Of a stretch of 64,000 bases of DNA, positions 12,160 through 21,035 are shown piece after piece. Made by a program: the position numbers and the translations under genes. The DNA comes from Mycolicibacterium brumae (GTDB lineage Bacteria; Actinomycetota; Actinomycetes; Mycobacteriales; Mycobacteriaceae): contig NZ_CP104302.1 of NCBI RefSeq assembly GCF_025215495.1, positions 2,294,001 through 2,358,000 of the forward strand, given 5' to 3'. Each line of letters starts with the position of its first letter. Position 1 is the stretch's first letter. The notes under the pieces are model-generated. The model had not been told where the DNA came from and searched no databases. It was given only the letters and a program-made list of their open reading frames with translations.

Positions 12160-13384
12160 TGTCGAGGACCCCGTTGCGCCGGGCGATCTCGATATTGGCC
12201 AGGTGCTTCTGGTAGTCGCGGGTGAACAGCGTGGTGCCGTCCATGTCCACCGTGACGAAGTACAGCCAGTCACCCTTTTCCGGGTGTTCGGCGGCGGTCA
12301 GCGCGGGCCCGCCGGGCGAGCCGATCGGGGTGGCCGGCAACCCGTCGGCGGCGTAGGTGTTCCACGGGGTGACCCGGGCCCGGTCGGCGTCGGTGGTGGC
12401 GATCTCCTGGCGGTCCAGCGAGTAGTTCACCGTGGAGTCCATCTGCAGCCGCTGCGGGACCTCCAGCCGGTTGTAGATCACCCGGGACACCTTGGCGAAG
12501 TCGTCCGGGTGGGCTTCCTTCTGCAGCAGCGACGCGACGGTGAGCACCTCGTACGGCGTCATGTCGACGGCGGCAGCCGCCTCCAGCAGGCCGGTCTGCA
12601 GGTAGTGCGCGCCGCTGGTGGAGAGCAGCGAGGCCAGGATCTGGGTGGGTTCGGCGGTCGGGTCGAACTGCCAGGTGCCCGCCGCGATCAGGCCTTCGAT
12701 CCGGCGGTGGTCGTCGCCGAGTTCGGTCACCGGGCCGACCGCCCAATCCGGCACCTTCAGCTCCGCCAGCGGCGCGTTGGCCGCCGCATCGGCGAGCGCC
12801 TTGGCCGACACGCAGCGTTCTTCGCCGTCGATGGTGTAGCAGCTGGCCTGGGCGATCAGGGTGAAGATGCCGTCGGATTTCTTGTTGTTGCGCAGGTCGG
12901 TGATGTCATCGAGTTGACGGCCCTCGGAGATGGTGACCTTGCCGACGCGATTGGCCGGGTCGGTCAGCCGCTGCACCGCGGAGGCCGCCGAGATCTCGGT
13001 GCGCATCAGGTAGAAGCCGGGGTCGATCATCCGGATCGCGTCGTTGCCGTCGGCGGCGGTGATGAACTCGGGGGCGCTGGCCACCACGTCCTGGTCGCTG
13101 AGCGCCTGGGCGATGACATCGGTGGTGTCACCGGGGTGGACCTGGAACAGCACGTCGGCCTTGCCGTCGCCGGCGTAGTCCTGGGGTTTGCTGTCGCCGC
13201 CGAACATCCGCATGGCGAGCAGCACCGCGGCGGCGGCGACGCCGCCGAGCACCACCAGGGTCAACAGCCCGACGGTGCGTCGCCGACGGCGGGCGCGGAC
13301 CGCGCGAGCGCGCATGGTGCGGCTCATCCGGTGCCGCGGCGGGCCCACCTGCTGTGGCATGGCCCGCCCGGAATTCTCAGCCAC
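12149..13384 (-). CDS. mltG: Endolytic murein transglycosylase MltG (YceG-like)
   Basis: Cuts nascent glycan strands in the periplasm and is thought to terminate their polymerisation. 411 residues: a cytoplasmic basic region, one TM helix at about residues 37-58 ([20 protein letters not shown]), a LysM-like segment ([20 protein letters not shown]), then the YceG domain with the catalytic Glu290 in [32 protein letters not shown] and [20 protein letters not shown] 13384 overlaps the ruvX stop by 8 bases. The order alaS-ruvX-mltG-aroE is conserved in mycobacteria. Confidence 0.93.
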   Translation of the reverse strand: MAENSGRAMPQQVGPPRHRMSRTMRARAVRARRRRRTVGLLTLVVLGGVAAAAVLLAMRMFGGDSKPQDYAGDGKADVLFQVHPGDTTDVIAQALSDQDVVASAPEFITAADGNDAIRMIDPGFYLMRTEISAASAVQRLTDPANRVGKVTISEGRQLDDITDLRNNKKSDGIFTLIAQASCYTIDGEERCVSAKALADAAANAPLAELKVPDWAVGPVTELGDDHRRIEGLIAAGTWQFDPTAEPTQILASLLSTSGAHYLQTGLLEAAAAVDMTPYEVLTVASLLQKEAHPDDFAKVSRVIYNRLEVPQRLQMDSTVNYSLDRQEIATTDADRARVTPWNTYAADGLPATPIGSPGGPALTAAEHPEKGDWLYFVTVDMDGTTLFTRDYQKHLANIEIARRNGVLDSVR

Positions 13385-13883
13385 CCGCTTCTCCGTCCCG
13401 GTCGCTCTGCGCGCGCGCCACGCGCCGCTGATCGAGCCAGCTTTGCAGAATCGCGACCGCTGCCGCCTGATCTACGACGGCGCGTTGGTTTTTGGCGCGC
13501 ACGCCGGCCTCCCGCAGCGTTCGCTGCGCGGTGACGGTGGTGAGCCGCTCGTCGGCCAGCCGGACCGGGACCGGGGCGATCCGGGCGGCCAGCGCGTCGG
13601 CGACCTCGACGGCGTCGGCGGCGGCCGATCCGGCCTTGTCCGCCAGCGTGCGAGGCAACCCGACGACGACCTCGACCGCCTCGTGCTCGGTGACCAGCCG
13701 CACCAGCCGGCCGAGGTGTTTGCCGTCGCGGCGCACGGTCTGCACCGGGGTGGCCAGAATCCCGTCGGGATCGCTGGCGGCGACGCCGATCCGGACGGCG
13801 CCGACGTCGACCCCGATGCGGCGCCCGCGGCCCGGATCGTCCGGTCCGGGCCGGTCCGGCCGGCGCTGCTCGAGGTCGGGCAT
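13377..13883 (-). CDS. ruvX: YqgF/RuvX putative Holliday junction resolvase / rRNA processing nuclease
   Basis: 168-residue RNase H-fold protein. N-terminal [22 protein letters not shown] carries the first catalytic Asp, [19 protein letters not shown] is the central conserved block, [13 protein letters not shown] the third, and [15 protein letters not shown] has the final Asp. In E. coli the family acts in 16S rRNA 5' maturation and has been proposed as a junction resolvase. It starts 3 bases after the alaS stop. Confidence 0.93.
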   Translation of the reverse strand: MPDLEQRRPDRPGPDDPGRGRRIGVDVGAVRIGVAASDPDGILATPVQTVRRDGKHLGRLVRLVTEHEAVEVVVGLPRTLADKAGSAAADAVEVADALAARIAPVPVRLADERLTTVTAQRTLREAGVRAKNQRAVVDQAAAVAILQSWLDQRRVARAQSDRDGEAGG

Positions 13884-13886
13884 CAG

Positions 13887-16595
13887 CTAGCTCCGGGCGA
13901 TTTCGGCGCGCAGACCGGCCAGCGCGGCGTCGATGCCCGCGGCGTTGCGCCCGGACCCCTGGGCCAGGTCGGGCTTTCCGCCGCCCCGGCCGTCGACGGC
14001 CGAGCCGATCGCCTTGACCAGGTCATTCGCCGACAGGCCGAGGTCTGCGGCGGCGGGGTTGACGGCAACCACGAACGGCACCGATCCGCCGTCGCCCTCG
14101 GCGATCAACGCGATGACGGCCGGGTCCGCGCCCAGCTGAGACTTGACGGAGCCGACCAGGGAGCGCAGGTCGCCGGCGGACATCGGCCCGTCGACGCGCT
14201 GGGCGACCAGCTTCACCCGGCCGACGGTCTGCGCGCCGGCCGCGGCGCCCGCGGCCGCCGCCCGGGCGCCCGCCAGCCGCAGCCGCTCGAGTTCCTTCTC
14301 GGCCGACTTGAGCTTGTCCACCAGGGTGGCGACGCGCGCCGGGACCTCTTCCGAGGGCACCTTCAGCGAGGAGGCCAGCCCGGCCATCAGGGCGCGCTCG
14401 CGGCTGAGGTGCTTGAACGACTCCAGCCCGACGTAAGCCTCGACGCGGCGCACGCCGGAGCCCACCGAGGATTCGCCGAGCAGGCTGATCGGCCCGATCT
14501 GGGCGGAGTTGTGCACGTGCGTGCCGCCACACAGCTCCAGCGAGAACGGGCCGCCGATCTCGACGACGCGCACCTGGTCGGGGTAGGCCTCGCCGAACAG
14601 CGCCATCGCGCCCATCGCCTTGGCCTTGTCCAACTCGGTGACGAAGGTGTTCACCTGGTGGTCGGCCTGCACGGCTTCGTTGGCGATCTCCTCGATCCGG
14701 GTGCGCTGGTCATCGCTGAGGGCGCCCTGCCAATTGAAGTCGAAGCGCAGATAGCCGGGCCGGTTCAGCGAGCCGGCCTGCACCGCGCCGGGGCCGAGCA
14801 CCTCACGCAGCGCGGCGTGCACCATGTGGGTGCCCGAGTGGCCCTGGGTGGCGCCGCGGCGCCACTCGGCGTCGACCTCGGCGGTCACCGTGTCGCCCTC
14901 GACGAACTCGCCGGACTCCACATTGACCCGGTGCGTGAACAAGGTCTTGGCGATCTTCTGCACGTCGGTGACCGCGGCGCGCGCGGTCGCGCTGGACCCG
15001 GTCCCGAGGATGGCGCCGATATCGGCGATCTGGCCGCCGGACTCGGCGTACAGCGGAGTGCGGTCCAGCACGATCTCGACCCGGCCGGGGGCGTCGCCGC
15101 CCGACTCGGGGCGGCCGGTGTGCGAGACCACCGGGACCCGCTTGCCGTCCACGAAGATGCCCAGGATCCGGGCCTGGGTGGACAGTTCGGTGAATCCGGT
15201 GAACTCGGTGGGGCCGGAGTCGACGAGTTCGCGGTAGGCCGACAGGTCGGCGTGCGCGTGCTTGCGGGCGGCGGCGTCGGCCTTGGCGCGGTTGCGCTGC
15301 TCGGCCATCAGCTCACGGAAGCCCAGCTCGTCGACCTGCAGGCCGGCCTCGGCGGCCATTTCGCAGGTCAGCTCGATCGGGAAACCGTAGGTGTCGTGCA
15401 GGGCGAAGGCCTGGGCTCCGGGCAGCTCGGACTTACCCGCCGCGCGGGTGGCCTCGGCGGCGTCGGCGAACAGCTTCGAGCCGGCGGCCAGGGTGCGGTT
15501 GAACGCGGTCTCCTCCGCGACGGCGATCCGGCTGATCCGGTCGAAGTCGGCGACCAGCTCCGGGTACGACGGGCCCATCGCGTCGCGCACGCAGACCATC
15601 AGGGTGGCCATGATCGGCTGGTCGACGCCGAGCAGTTTCGCCGCCCGGATGATGCGGCGCAGCAACCGGCGCAGCACGTAGCCACGGCCCTCATTGCCGG
15701 GGGTGACGCCGTCGCCGATGATGATCGCCGCGGTGCGGCTGTGGTCGGCGATCACCCGGTAGCGCACGTCGTCGGCGGCGTTGCCCTGGCTGTAGCCGCG
15801 CGGGGCCAGCGCGGCGACCGCGTCGATGGTGGGGCGCATCAGGTCGGTCTCGTAGACGTTGTCGACGTTCTGCAGCAGGCAGGCGATGCGTTCGACGCCC
15901 ATCCCGGTGTCGATGTTCTTGCGCGGCAGCGGGCCGAGGATCTCGAAATCGTCCTTGCTGGTGCCCTCCCCCCGCTCGTTCTGCATGAACACCAGGTTCC
16001 AGATCTCGATGTAGCGGTCCTCGTTGGCTTCCGGGCCGCCTTCCACGCCGTAATCCGGTCCGCGGTCGTAGTAGATCTCCGAGCACGGTCCGCAGGGGCC
16101 GGGGATGCCCATCGACCAGTAGTTGTCGGCCATCCCGCGGCGCTGGATGCGCTCGGCCGGCAGCCCGGCGATCTCCTGCCAGAGCCCGATGGCCTCGTCG
16201 TCGTCGTAGTAGACGGTGGCCCACAGCCGCTCCGGGTCGAAACCGTAGCCACCCTCGTCGACCGATGTGGTCAGCAGCGACCAGGCCAGTTCGATGGCGC
16301 CGCGCTTGAAGTAGTCGCCGAAGGAGAAGTTGCCGGCCATCTGGAAGAAGGTGTTGTGCCGGGTGGTGATGCCGACCTCGTCGATATCCGGCGTGCGGAT
16401 GCACTTCTGGATGCTGGTGGCGGTGTCGTACGGCGGGGTGCGCTGCCCCAGGAAGAACGGCACGAACTGGACCATGCCGGCGTTGACGAACAACAGGTTC
16501 GGATCGTCGAGGATGACCGAGGCGCTGGGCACCTCGGTGTGGCCCGCGTTCACGAAATGTTCGAGGAACCGTTTCCGGATCTCGTGAGTTTGCAC
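13887..16595 (-). CDS. alaS: Alanyl-tRNA synthetase
   Basis: Full-length 902-residue class II synthetase. It begins [20 protein letters not shown], with motif 1 [15 protein letters not shown], motif 2 around [20 protein letters not shown], the tRNA-recognition helical region, the editing domain with [11 protein letters not shown] and [20 protein letters not shown], and the C-Ala domain ending [20 protein letters not shown]. The start is GTG 16595 with AGGGAAG upstream. It leads the alaS-ruvX-mltG-aroE operon. Confidence 0.97.
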   Translation of the reverse strand: MQTHEIRKRFLEHFVNAGHTEVPSASVILDDPNLLFVNAGMVQFVPFFLGQRTPPYDTATSIQKCIRTPDIDEVGITTRHNTFFQMAGNFSFGDYFKRGAIELAWSLLTTSVDEGGYGFDPERLWATVYYDDDEAIGLWQEIAGLPAERIQRRGMADNYWSMGIPGPCGPCSEIYYDRGPDYGVEGGPEANEDRYIEIWNLVFMQNERGEGTSKDDFEILGPLPRKNIDTGMGVERIACLLQNVDNVYETDLMRPTIDAVAALAPRGYSQGNAADDVRYRVIADHSRTAAIIIGDGVTPGNEGRGYVLRRLLRRIIRAAKLLGVDQPIMATLMVCVRDAMGPSYPELVADFDRISRIAVAEETAFNRTLAAGSKLFADAAEATRAAGKSELPGAQAFALHDTYGFPIELTCEMAAEAGLQVDELGFRELMAEQRNRAKADAAARKHAHADLSAYRELVDSGPTEFTGFTELSTQARILGIFVDGKRVPVVSHTGRPESGGDAPGRVEIVLDRTPLYAESGGQIADIGAILGTGSSATARAAVTDVQKIAKTLFTHRVNVESGEFVEGDTVTAEVDAEWRRGATQGHSGTHMVHAALREVLGPGAVQAGSLNRPGYLRFDFNWQGALSDDQRTRIEEIANEAVQADHQVNTFVTELDKAKAMGAMALFGEAYPDQVRVVEIGGPFSLELCGGTHVHNSAQIGPISLLGESSVGSGVRRVEAYVGLESFKHLSRERALMAGLASSLKVPSEEVPARVATLVDKLKSAEKELERLRLAGARAAAAGAAAGAQTVGRVKLVAQRVDGPMSAGDLRSLVGSVKSQLGADPAVIALIAEGDGGSVPFVVAVNPAAADLGLSANDLVKAIGSAVDGRGGGKPDLAQGSGRNAAGIDAALAGLRAEIARS

Positions 16596-16682
16596 GTCGT
16601 CACTTCCCTGGAGTCGAAATTAACCGCTCAACCTTACCGATCGGGTCTGCGGGGCTGCGAGAGGCTTTCCCGGCGCCGACGG

Positions 16683-18014
16683 CTATCGGCGAATAATGTC
16701 GCGCAGCCGCTGCACCCGGGTGGCGAGTTCCCGCTCGGCGCCGCGGCCGGTGGGCCGGTAGTAGTCCACGCCGACCAGTTCGTCGGGTGGGTACTGCTGG
16801 GCCGCCACCGCGTCCGGGGCGTCGTGGGCGTAGCTGTAGCCCTTACCGTGCCCGAGCCCCTTGGCCCCGGCGTAGTGGCTGTCGCGCAGGTGCGCGGGCA
16901 CCAACCCGGCCTTGCCGGCCCGGATGTCGCCCATCGCCGCGGACAGCGCGGTGGTGACGGCGTTGGACTTCGGCGCGGTGGCCAGATACGCGGTGGCGTG
17001 CGCCAGCGTCAGCTGGGCCTCCGGCATGCCGATCATCGCGACGGTCTGCGCGGCGGCGTTGGCCACCAGCAGCGCGTTGGAGTCGGCCATCCCGATGTCC
17101 TCGCTGGCCAGGATGAGCAGCCGGCGGGCGACGAAGCGCGGGTCCTCCCCCGCGGTCAGCATCCGCGCCAGGTAGTGCAGCGCGGCGTCGACGTCGGAGC
17201 CGCGGACGCTCTTGATGAACGCGCTGATCACGTCGTAGTGCTGGTCGCCGTCGCGGTCGTAGCGCACCGCCGCCTCGTCCAGTGACTGCTCGACGACCTC
17301 CACGGTCACCGGTCCCCCGGCCGCGGTCTCCGCGGAGACCTCGAGCGCGGTCAGCGCCCGGCGGGCGTCCCCGGCGGACAGTCGGACCAGCACCGCCAGG
17401 GCTTCGTCGTCGACCGTGGTCTTGCCGCCCAGCCCGCGGGGGTCGGCGATGGCCCGGCGCAGCAGGGTGTCCACATCCTCGGGCCGCAGCGGCTGCAGCG
17501 CCAGGATCAACGACCGGCTCAGCAGCGGCGCGACCACCGAGAACGACGGGTTCTCCGTGGTCGCCGCCACCAGCAGCACCACCCGGTTCTCCACCGCCGC
17601 CAGCAGGGCGTCCTGCTGGGTTTTGGAGAACCGGTGCACCTCGTCGATGAAGAGCACGGTCTGCTGGCCGTGCACGGCCGAGCGCCGGGCGGTGTCGATG
17701 ACGGCCCGGACCTCCTTCACCCCGGCCGAGAGCGCCGAAAGCGCCTCGAACCGGCGGCCGGTGGCGTGTGAGATCAACGAGGCGAGCGTGGTCTTCCCGG
17801 TGCCGGGCGGGCCGTAGAGGATCACCGACGCCGCGCCGGAGCCGTCGACCAGCCGTCTCAGCGGGGAGCCGGGTTTGAGCAGGTGCTGCTGCCCGACGAC
17901 CTCGTCCAGGCTGGCCGGACGCATCCGGACCGCCAGCGGCGCGTCGGGCGGGGTGGCCCGGCCGGTCGGTTCGTCGGGCTCGACGTCGAACAGTCCCGCG
18001 CCTGCGTCGCTCAC
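16683..18014 (-). CDS. rarA: Replication-associated recombination protein RarA (MgsA), AAA+ ATPase
   Basis: 443 residues from GTG 18014 ([16 protein letters not shown]); longer upstream readings run through the repeat cluster and are rejected. Walker A is [13 protein letters not shown], Walker [18 protein letters not shown], sensor 1 AATTENPSF, sensor 2 [14 protein letters not shown], followed by the RarA tetramerisation domain ([21 protein letters not shown] and [19 protein letters not shown]). The protein acts at stalled forks and single-strand ends. It is separated from alaS by 87 bases. Confidence 0.93.
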   Translation of the reverse strand: MSDAGAGLFDVEPDEPTGRATPPDAPLAVRMRPASLDEVVGQQHLLKPGSPLRRLVDGSGAASVILYGPPGTGKTTLASLISHATGRRFEALSALSAGVKEVRAVIDTARRSAVHGQQTVLFIDEVHRFSKTQQDALLAAVENRVVLLVAATTENPSFSVVAPLLSRSLILALQPLRPEDVDTLLRRAIADPRGLGGKTTVDDEALAVLVRLSAGDARRALTALEVSAETAAGGPVTVEVVEQSLDEAAVRYDRDGDQHYDVISAFIKSVRGSDVDAALHYLARMLTAGEDPRFVARRLLILASEDIGMADSNALLVANAAAQTVAMIGMPEAQLTLAHATAYLATAPKSNAVTTALSAAMGDIRAGKAGLVPAHLRDSHYAGAKGLGHGKGYSYAHDAPDAVAAQQYPPDELVGVDYYRPTGRGAERELATRVQRLRDIIRR

Positions 18015-18045
18015 GGGTTCCAATCTAGGCGAGGCTGGTGCGCAA

Positions 18046-18154
18046 CCGATCGCTCGGCGGGCCAACACCCGGCGAGCGCACGCTTGGGTACGCACGCCTG
18101 TGTGCCTAACCGTGCGCTCGGGGAGAAATATCAGGCGAGCGCTCGCTTGGGTAC
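18046..18154. repeat. Intergenic repeat cluster II (alternating inverted/direct units)
   Basis: Two near-identical direct units starting GGCGAGCGCACGCTTGGG (18071-18091) and GGCGAGCGCTCGCTTGGG (18134-18154) both run on to TAC. They alternate with inverted relatives AACCGATCGCTCGG (18047-18060) and AACCGTGCGCTCGG (18109-18122). The cluster fills the spacer between the DUF3097 stop and the rarA start. The sequence is unrelated to cluster I but the layout is similar. Confidence 0.7.
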
Positions 18155-18159
18155 AGCTC

Positions 18160-18993
18160 TCAAGTGGTGACGAAGTCGATCAGCTCTTCCACGCGGCCGA
18201 TCAGTGCGGGCTCCAGGTCATTCCAGTCCCGGACCTGCGAACGGATGCGCTGCCAGGCATTGGCGATATCGGTCTGGTCACGGTGCGGCCAGCCCAGGTG
18301 CGCGCAGACGCCCTTCTTCCAGTCAGTGCCGCGCGGGATGTCCGGCCAGGCCTTCAGGCCCACCCGGGCGGGTTTGACCGCGGCCCAGATGTCGATGAAG
18401 GGGTGGCCCACCACCAGCGTGTTCGGCCCGCCCGGGCCGCGGGCGACCGCGGCGGCGATGCGGGATTCCTTGGAGCCGGCGACCAGGTGGTCCACCAGCA
18501 CACCGAGCCGGCGCCTCGGGGTGGGCGCGAACTCGGCGACGATGGCGGGCAGGTCGTCGGCGCCACCGAGGTACTCCACCACCACGCCTTCGATGCGCAG
18601 GTCCGCGCCCCAGACCTGCTCGACGAGTTCGGCGTCGTGGCGGCCCTCGACGTAGATGCGGCTGGGCAGCGCGACCTTCGCCCGGGCGCCGGGCACCGCG
18701 ACGGAGCCGGATTTGGTGCGGGCCGCCGCGGCGGGCGCCTTGGCACGCGGCGGGGTGAGGGTGACGGGTTTGCCGTCGATCAGGTAGCCGGGGCCGACCG
18801 GGAAGCCGCGGACCTGGCCGCGCCGGTCCTCCAGATCCATCCGGCCGTACTCGACGCGCACCACGGCGCCGACGTAGCCACTGGTCGCGTCCTCCACCAC
18901 CATGCCGATCTCGACGGGTTGCTCGGTCGAGCGGACCTTGCGGCGCTCGTGAGGGTTCTTGGCCAGCACGTCCATGCCGTAGCGGTCGCTCAC
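18160..18993 (-). CDS. DUF3097 family protein
   Basis: 277 residues from GTG 18993 ([20 protein letters not shown]). It has an N-terminal beta domain ([24 protein letters not shown]), a linker rich in Ala/Lys, and a C-terminal domain with [38 protein letters not shown] and [14 protein letters not shown]. The EGRHDAE...[11 protein letters not shown] pattern resembles the acidic motifs of TOPRIM folds, so a nucleic-acid role is possible; this is inference. The family is actinobacterial and of unknown function. Confidence 0.8.
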   Translation of the reverse strand: MSDRYGMDVLAKNPHERRKVRSTEQPVEIGMVVEDATSGYVGAVVRVEYGRMDLEDRRGQVRGFPVGPGYLIDGKPVTLTPPRAKAPAAAARTKSGSVAVPGARAKVALPSRIYVEGRHDAELVEQVWGADLRIEGVVVEYLGGADDLPAIVAEFAPTPRRRLGVLVDHLVAGSKESRIAAAVARGPGGPNTLVVGHPFIDIWAAVKPARVGLKAWPDIPRGTDWKKGVCAHLGWPHRDQTDIANAWQRIRSQVRDWNDLEPALIGRVEELIDFVTT

Positions 18994-19074
18994 CCTGCCG
19001 ATCCTAGTCGCTGGCTGTTACAGAAGTGATTGGTGGTGTTGGAGTTGTTATGTGGCATTGCCCGACCCTCACAA

Positions 19075-19165
19075 GGAGCCACTTCTCGCACGAGGAGCCA
19101 CTTTTCGCACGCGTTTCCCGGGACGGGGTGCGCGAAAACTGGCTCCTCGTGCGAAAAGTGGTCCC
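19075..19165. repeat. Intergenic repeat cluster III (two direct, two inverted units)
   Basis: Direct units GGAGCCACTTCTCGCACG (19075-19092) and GGAGCCACTTTTCGCACG (19094-19111) are followed by inverted relatives GCGCGAAAACTGGCTCC (about 19130-19146) and CGTGCGAAAAGTGG (19148-19161). The order is A-B then B'-A', as in cluster I. It borders the stop codon of the zinc peptidase gene and can fold into long hairpins. Confidence 0.75.
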
Positions 19166-20155
19166 TCAGGAGGTCTGCTGCTGCAGCGCCATATGCAGGA
19201 ACTGCAGCTTCTGCAGCACCGCGGGCGGCAACACGAACGGATAGAGATCGTCGCGGCCCATCGACCGGTTCACCATGTTCAACGACCACACCAGCGGCAG
19301 CCACATCTCGATCAGCGAGTCGAAGGCGCTGAGCCCGAGCAGTTTCCCGTCGTATCCGGCGTTGGCGGGCGCGAGCCCGAAAGCAGCCGCGGTGTCCAGG
19401 GTGTCGCGGATGTGCAGGTAGTGCGCGAAGGTCTCGGCGAAGTCCTCGGCCGGGTGCATGGTGGCGTAGGAGGACACGAAACTGTCCTCCCAGCCGGCCG
19501 GCGGGCCCTGCGAGTAGTGCCGGTCCAGCGCCGCCTGGTAGTCCAGATCGGGGTCGCCGAACAGCTCGGCGAACTGAGCCCGCAGCGCCGGCGCCGGATC
19601 GATCAGCACGTAGAAGTAGTAGTGCCCGATCTCGTGCCGGAAATGCCCGAGCAGGGTGCGGTACGGCTCGTCCATCTCGGCGCGCAGCTGCTCGCGGTGC
19701 GCGTCGTCGCCCTCGGCCAGGTCGAGGGTGATCACGCCGTTCTGGTGCCCGGTGGTGACCGGCCCGCCGGCGCTGGACAGCAGGTCGAAGGCCAGCCCGT
19801 AGTCCGGGTCGGCGTCCCGGCCGGTGATCGGCAGACTCAACTCGGCGAGTTCGGCGACCAACCGGCGTTTGGCGGTCTCGGCCAGCGCGAACGCCGCCAT
19901 CGCCTCGACATCGCTGTCCGCGGGCCGGGTGCGGGTCAGCCGGCAGGACTCGCACAGCTCCGGACCCGACGCGGGGACCAGCCAGTTGCACTGCGCCACA
20001 TGCAGGTTCGCGCACAGCGCGAGCTCACCGCCGTCGCGCACCGGCAGCATCGCCCGGTCCGGGAGCGAGTACCCGATCGGGGTGTCACACGCCAGGCACA
20101 TCGAGTTCTCGAACGCCAGGTGCTGCCCACACCCGGGGCAACGGAAATCACGCAT
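19166..20155 (-). CDS. Putative zinc-binding metallopeptidase with N-terminal zinc ribbons
   Basis: 329 residues. The N-terminus has paired cysteines C6/C9 and C20/C23, then C48, C56, C68 and C71, consistent with two zinc ribbons. A catalytic HExxH is seen at H174-E-I-G-H178 in HFRHEIGHYYFY, with a downstream conserved ETFAHYLHIRD. This fits the predicted zinc-peptidase family associated with ATP-grasp/alpha-E clusters (Rv2568c in M. tuberculosis, from memory). It overlaps the upstream transglutaminase gene by 8 bases, so it is the last gene of the operon. It is cytoplasmic, having no signal peptide. Confidence 0.85.
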   Translation of the reverse strand: MRDFRCPGCGQHLAFENSMCLACDTPIGYSLPDRAMLPVRDGGELALCANLHVAQCNWLVPASGPELCESCRLTRTRPADSDVEAMAAFALAETAKRRLVAELAELSLPITGRDADPDYGLAFDLLSSAGGPVTTGHQNGVITLDLAEGDDAHREQLRAEMDEPYRTLLGHFRHEIGHYYFYVLIDPAPALRAQFAELFGDPDLDYQAALDRHYSQGPPAGWEDSFVSSYATMHPAEDFAETFAHYLHIRDTLDTAAAFGLAPANAGYDGKLLGLSAFDSLIEMWLPLVWSLNMVNRSMGRDDLYPFVLPPAVLQKLQFLHMALQQQTS

Positions 20156-21035
20156 GATCCTCCGACGGCGACACGTCCACCGACACCTTGATCACGCTGC
20201 TTTCCGAGTCGGTGTAGATGATGCCGCGCAGCGGCGGCACGTCCGCGTAGTCACGGCCCCAACCGACCACGATATAGCGCTCGTCGACCATCTGGTTGTT
20301 GGTGGGGTCCAGCCCCAGCCACTGCCCCTCCCGGGTCCACACCGCCGCCCAGGCGTGGGTGGCGTCCGCGCCGATCATCCGCTCCTTGCCCGGCGGCGGG
20401 TCGGTGGCCAGATACCCCGAAACGTAGGCCGCGGCCAGCCCGTTGGCGCGCAGGCAGGCGATCGCCAGCCGGGCGAAGTCCTGGCACACGCCTTCGCGGG
20501 CGTCGAGCACCTCGGCGACCCGGGTGGACACCGTCGTCGACCCGGACCGGTAGGTGAAGTCGGCGTAGATGCGCGCGTTCAGATCGGTGAGCACGTCGAT
20601 CAGCCGGCGGCCGGGGGTGAAGCTGGGGGCGGCGTAGGCGCGAACCTCGGCGGTGATCTCCGGGTCGGCCAGGTCGAGGGTGAACTCAGCGGCCAGCGCG
20701 CCGTCGGGCCCGACGGGCCGGCTGATCTCCCACGGCGCGACGGCCGACCCGCCGCCGTAGAGCGCCGTCGGCGGTGGATCGACCTCCACCACCGACTCGC
20801 CGGTGACGGTCAACGCCCGATGGTGATCGGTGATCTGGAAGTAGGTGCTGCGGTTGCCGTAGCCGTCGACGGATTCCGCCCGGTCCGACGGGTCCGGGCT
20901 GATGGTCAGCTGGTGGTCCAGGCAGCGCTGCGCGGCGGTGTCCCGCGGCGTGAGGTACCCGCGGCCGAAGGAGTTGGTGACGACGTCGGAGTACCGGTAG
21001 TCGGTGCGGTGCAGCACCCGGTAGCGGCGGGTCAT
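20148..21035 (-). CDS. Transglutaminase-like cysteine protease-fold protein
   Basis: 295 residues beginning MTRRYRVLHRTDYRYSDVVT, with an N-terminal beta-sandwich and then the transglutaminase core. The catalytic triad is visible: Cys184 in REGVCQDFARL, His227 in DATHAWAAVW, and Asp243 in GLDPTNNQMV. The bacterial family mostly acts as peptidase or amidase/transferase on peptide bonds. The ATG at 21035 overlaps the TGA of the upstream ATP-grasp gene (ATGA), showing translational coupling. The corresponding M. tuberculosis gene is Rv2569c (from memory). Confidence 0.9.
   Translation of the reverse strand: MTRRYRVLHRTDYRYSDVVTNSFGRGYLTPRDTAAQRCLDHQLTISPDPSDRAESVDGYGNRSTYFQITDHHRALTVTGESVVEVDPPPTALYGGGSAVAPWEISRPVGPDGALAAEFTLDLADPEITAEVRAYAAPSFTPGRRLIDVLTDLNARIYADFTYRSGSTTVSTRVAEVLDAREGVCQDFARLAIACLRANGLAAAYVSGYLATDPPPGKERMIGADATHAWAAVWTREGQWLGLDPTNNQMVDERYIVVGWGRDYADVPPLRGIIYTDSESSVIKVSVDVSPSEDHA

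Noticed and set aside
13188..17285. 1365-codon plus-strand ORF opposite alaS, ruvX and rarA
   Set aside because: High-GC antisense shadow: His/Gly/Val/Arg-rich translation without domain signatures, while the opposite strand encodes clear essential enzymes.
19026..19332. Short plus-strand ORFs over repeat cluster III
   Set aside because: They arise from the repeat units and antisense of the peptidase gene; no ribosome-binding site or family resemblance.
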